This document shows positions 61,745 to 64,000 of a stretch of 64,000 nt of DNA, one piece after another (the stretch's first letter is position 1; the number at the start of each line of letters is the position of its first letter). Origin of the DNA: Geobacteraceae bacterium (GTDB lineage: Bacteria > Desulfobacterota > Desulfuromonadia > Geobacterales > Pseudopelobacteraceae); the NCBI GenBank assembly GCA_016720395.1, contig JADKKR010000009.1:62001-126000 (forward strand), given 5' to 3'. The notes under the pieces are model-generated. The model ran no database searches. It was not told the origin of the DNA and saw only the letters and a list, made by a program, of their open reading frames with translations. Both the position numbers and the translations under genes were made by a program.

Positions 61745-62082
61745 CGAATTGTGTGCTCCCGAAATGAATGTCCTGTAAGCTTACTAACAGAATGTGCTTA
61801 TAAATGCAATTGCGCTAGAGAAGTATATTCACGGCAGGTTTAATTGTATCCTGTATACATAAAATGGTTGCAATTATTTATAACGATGTTTAGTATGCAC
61901 GGCTGAAAATAGCATGGGATTTAACCATAGTTTCAGGTAAACAAGATACTCTCTCAAAGGAGGTTGAAATGGTGGTTGTCTCCAGATTACTCTGGCGTGG
62001 TCCCCCCCGGCACTTTTAGTCTCCTCTGTAAGAAAACCTACATACATCAAGCTGTATCACATCTTGAAAAGGAAGGAATGCT
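61745..62082. other. Divergent intergenic region between tgt and frdC
   Basis: 338 bases, AT-rich on the left. It contains the candidate leader ORF at 61969-62019 and a small hairpin (ccaga ttac tctgg near 61982). No clear promoter I would defend. Confidence 0.5.
61969..62019 (+). CDS. Possible 16-residue leader peptide upstream of frdC
   Basis: ATG to TAG encodes MVVVSRLLWRGPPRHF, preceded at ideal distance by AAAGGAGG, the best Shine-Dalgarno in the neighbourhood. A short hairpin and a seven-C run lie inside it. It ends 63 bases before frdC. Such an ORF could control frdC translation or be chance; evidence is only the ribosome binding site. Confidence 0.35.
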   Translation: MVVVSRLLWRGPPRHF

Positions 62083-62769
62083 ATGCAACTGCTCACGTCT
62101 TCAATCGGCAGAAAAATTTTGATGGCAATCACAGGCCAGGCAATGGTTCTCTTTGCTGTCATCCATCTGCTCGGCAACAGCTCCATCTTCGGATGGCTTC
62201 CGGGTGGCATCAATGCCTACGCCCATCACCTCCACAGCATGCCGGCACCGGTTATTATCGGTTTCCGTCTCGGTCTGCTGCTCTTCGCCTGTGTTCACAT
62301 CTGGTTCGGCATTCAGCTGACCATTGAGAACCGTGGCGGACGTCCCCAGCAGTATGCCGTCAAATCTGTTCAGAAGGCGTCCTTCGCCAGCGAGAATATG
62401 ATCTGGACCGGTTCGCTTCTGGTGGCTTTCATTATCTATCATCTGCTCCATTTCACGTTCCAGGTCATCAGCCCGGAGACAGCCGCCGTCAAAAATATGG
62501 TTGACCTTCATGGCGCTAACGTACCCAACGTGCTCGGTATGGTCGTGGCAGCGTTCCAGAATCTTTTTGTCACGCTGATCTATGCCGGAGCAATGCTGGT
62601 CCTCTTTCTGCATCTTTCACACGGTATCCAGAGCTTCTTTCAGACCTTGGGCTGGAGTAATGACCGGGTACAACCGTTCATCACCAAGGCCGGTACTCTG
62701 GTCGCGCTGGCTCTGTTCCTCGGCTATGCCGCCGTGCCACTCACCATTCTGTTACGAATTCTGAATTAA
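62083..62769 (+). CDS. frdC: Fumarate reductase / succinate dehydrogenase cytochrome b subunit
   Basis: 228 residues with five membrane helices of the di-haem b558 family (Wolinella/Bacillus type). Haem-ligand histidines lie in FAVIHLLGNSSIF, YAHHLHSMPAPV, CVHIWFGIQLT, YHLLHFTFQVI and LHLSHGIQSFFQT. AAGGAAGG precedes the ATG. It anchors the enzyme and exchanges electrons with menaquinone. In Geobacter one frdCAB enzyme works in both directions (recalled knowledge), which fits the C-A order here. Confidence 0.9.
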   Translation: MQLLTSSIGRKILMAITGQAMVLFAVIHLLGNSSIFGWLPGGINAYAHHLHSMPAPVIIGFRLGLLLFACVHIWFGIQLTIENRGGRPQQYAVKSVQKASFASENMIWTGSLLVAFIIYHLLHFTFQVISPETAAVKNMVDLHGANVPNVLGMVVAAFQNLFVTLIYAGAMLVLFLHLSHGIQSFFQTLGWSNDRVQPFITKAGTLVALALFLGYAAVPLTILLRILN

Positions 62770-62779
62770 GGGGGTTATT

Positions 62780-64000
62780 GTGATACTAGACGGAAAATGT
62801 CCTACCGGACCAATTGAACAAACCTGGGATAAACACCGCTTTGATCTGAAGCTGGTCAATCCCGCCAACAAGCGTAAATACAATGTCATCGTGGTCGGAA
62901 CCGGACTGGCCGGTGGCGCTGCCGCTGCTTCGCTGGGTGAACTCGGTTACAATGTCCAGGCCTTCTGCTACCAGGATAGCCCGCGACGTGCACACTCCAT
63001 AGCCGCCCAGGGCGGTATCAATGCAGCTAAGAACTACCCTAATGACGGCGATTCCATCTACCGTCTCTTTTATGACACCATCAAGGGCGGCGACTTCCGC
63101 GCCCGCGAAGCCGACGTCTGGCGTCTGGCCCAGGTGTCCAACAATATCATCGACCAGTGTGTGGCCCAGGGCGTTCCTTTTGGTCGTGACTACGCCGGCT
63201 ATCTTGATAACCGCTCCTTCGGTGGTGCCCAGGTTTCCCGTACCTTTTTCGCCCGCGGTCAGACCGGTCAACAGCTTCTGCTGGGCGCTTACTCAGCTCT
63301 CTCACGTCAGATCAAGCTTGGTTCGGTCAAGATGTATGACCGTCGTGAGATGCTCGACCTGGTTGTCGTTGATGGTGTCGCCCGAGGCATCACGGTGAGA
63401 AACCTTGTCACCGGCGCGATGGAAAGTTACGCTGCCGATGCTGTCTGCCTCTGTACCGGTGGTTATGTCAACGTCTTCTACCTCTCCACCAATGCCATGG
63501 GCTGCTCGGTTACGGCTAACTGGAAGGCCCACAAGAAGGGCGCCTACTTCGCCAATCCCTGCTACACCCAGATCCATCCGACCTGCATCCCGCAGGCTGG
63601 AGACTATCAGTCCAAGCTGACCCTGATGTCCGAGTCACTCAGAAACGACGGACGTGTGTGGGTTCCCAAGAAGAAGGAAGACTGCGGCAAACATCCCAAT
63701 GAAATCGCCGAAGACGACCGTGATTACTATCTTGAGCGGAAGTACCCCTCCTACGGCAACCTGGCACCGCGTGACATCGCCTCCCGCGCCGCCAAGGAGC
63801 AGTGTGACGACGGTCGCGGCGTCGGCCCCGGCGGCCGTGGCGTGTATCTGGATTTCGCAGACTCCATCAAGCGCCTGGGTGAAGATACCATCCGTGAGCG
63901 TTACGGTAACCTCTTCGAGATGTACGAGAAGATCACCGACGAGAATGGTTACAAGCGCCCGATGCGCATGTATCCAGCCCCGCACTACTCCATGGGTGGT
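62780..64000 (+). CDS. frdA: Fumarate reductase / succinate dehydrogenase flavoprotein subunit, 3' end beyond window
   Basis: 407 residues visible from a GTG start with AAGGGGG seven bases upstream, ten bases after frdC. FAD-binding VIVVGTGLAGGAAAASLGELGY, the covalent FAD histidine segment AHSIAAQGGINAAKNY, the active-site region QIHPTCIPQAG, SESLRNDGRVWV and the lead into HYSMGG (where the window ends) are present. It oxidises succinate or reduces fumarate. The C-terminal third and frdB lie to the right. Confidence 0.93.
   Translation, partial: MILDGKCPTGPIEQTWDKHRFDLKLVNPANKRKYNVIVVGTGLAGGAAAASLGELGYNVQAFCYQDSPRRAHSIAAQGGINAAKNYPNDGDSIYRLFYDTIKGGDFRAREADVWRLAQVSNNIIDQCVAQGVPFGRDYAGYLDNRSFGGAQVSRTFFARGQTGQQLLLGAYSALSRQIKLGSVKMYDRREMLDLVVVDGVARGITVRNLVTGAMESYAADAVCLCTGGYVNVFYLSTNAMGCSVTANWKAHKKGAYFANPCYTQIHPTCIPQAGDYQSKLTLMSESLRNDGRVWVPKKKEDCGKHPNEIAEDDRDYYLERKYPSYGNLAPRDIASRAAKEQCDDGRGVGPGGRGVYLDFADSIKRLGEDTIRERYGNLFEMYEKITDENGYKRPMRMYPAPHYSMGG

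Noticed and set aside
60740..61843. Open frame of 367 codons on the plus strand
   Set aside because: It lies fully antisense to the clearly conserved tgt gene, has no family motif, and reflects codon bias of the other strand.

Overview
The window reads as chromosome of a Geobacter-like member of the Desulfuromonadota. The evidence is gene content, with no similarity search run. It has three small multihaem c-type cytochromes, a four-subunit ferredoxin-linked 2-oxoacid oxidoreductase, a B12-dependent ribonucleotide reductase, a frdCA-type fumarate reductase/succinate dehydrogenase start, c-di-GMP enzymes (one with a periplasmic haem site), and FabA-based unsaturated fatty acid synthesis. There is no phage, integrase, intact insertion sequence or CRISPR array.

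Layout. 1-5.4 kb (minus): a PUFA/secondary-lipid synthase operon, pfaD then pfaA; pfaA runs off the left edge inside its ACP array. 5.6-8.2 kb (plus): korDABC, followed by tRNA-Gln. 8.5-13.6 kb: a haem-rich cytochrome, a DUF3943 protein, small exported or membrane proteins, a YciO-like protein and metY. 14.3-17.5 kb: guaB and guaA. 17.7-20.7 kb: a cbb3-type oxidase operon in which the CcoO-like subunit carries an extra C-terminal cytochrome c domain; a 46-codon ccoQ lies between ccoO and ccoP. 21.4-22.6 kb (minus): a triheme cytochrome followed by rlpA, whose lipoprotein signal is out of frame with the body. 22.8-26.2 kb: ruvB, an Hda-like ATPase and an ABC-2 exporter. 26.2-40.6 kb, mostly minus: tRNA nucleotidyltransferase, a haem-sensor diguanylate cyclase, pepA, a desaturase (plus), an EamA transporter, cvfB, a triheme cytochrome, fabA, two small lipoproteins, yjdM, pcnB, a methyltransferase, three small membrane proteins and a yefM-yoeB pair.

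40.9-43.2 kb: an FHA/HD-GYP phosphodiesterase and two exported proteins of unknown role. 43.28-43.53 kb is a 250-base, almost pure G tract that is very probably a sequencing/assembly artefact, so the join across it should not be trusted. 43.9-46.3 kb: nrdJ with a good promoter carrying NrdR-box-like palindromes. 46.5-56.1 kb (plus): a beta-helix protein, a cysteine desulfurase family protein, PIN-PhoH, tsaD-rsmA, then (minus) a MucR-like regulator with a histone-H1-like tail, then rmuC-murJ. 56.1-56.5 kb: AT-rich DNA with three perfect DnaA boxes. 56.5-62 kb: mazG, a periplasmic beta-carbonic anhydrase, a frameshifted gene, a GGDEF protein, a lipoprotein and tgt. 62-64 kb: a possible leader peptide, then frdC and the start of frdA.

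Several genes fit one physiology. KOR and Frd/Sdh are TCA-cycle steps tied to low-potential electrons. The periplasmic cytochromes suit extracellular or periplasmic electron transfer. The cbb3 oxidase would allow growth or detoxification at low oxygen. Pfa synthase, FabA and the acyl desaturase together imply tuning of membrane unsaturation by both oxygen-independent and oxygen-dependent routes. The most unusual points are the CcoO-cytochrome fusion, the near-identical tandem ACPs, the YoeB homologue with Tyr in place of its C-terminal His, the DnaA-box cluster, the NrdR and YefM operator candidates, the two frameshifted genes and the poly-G block.
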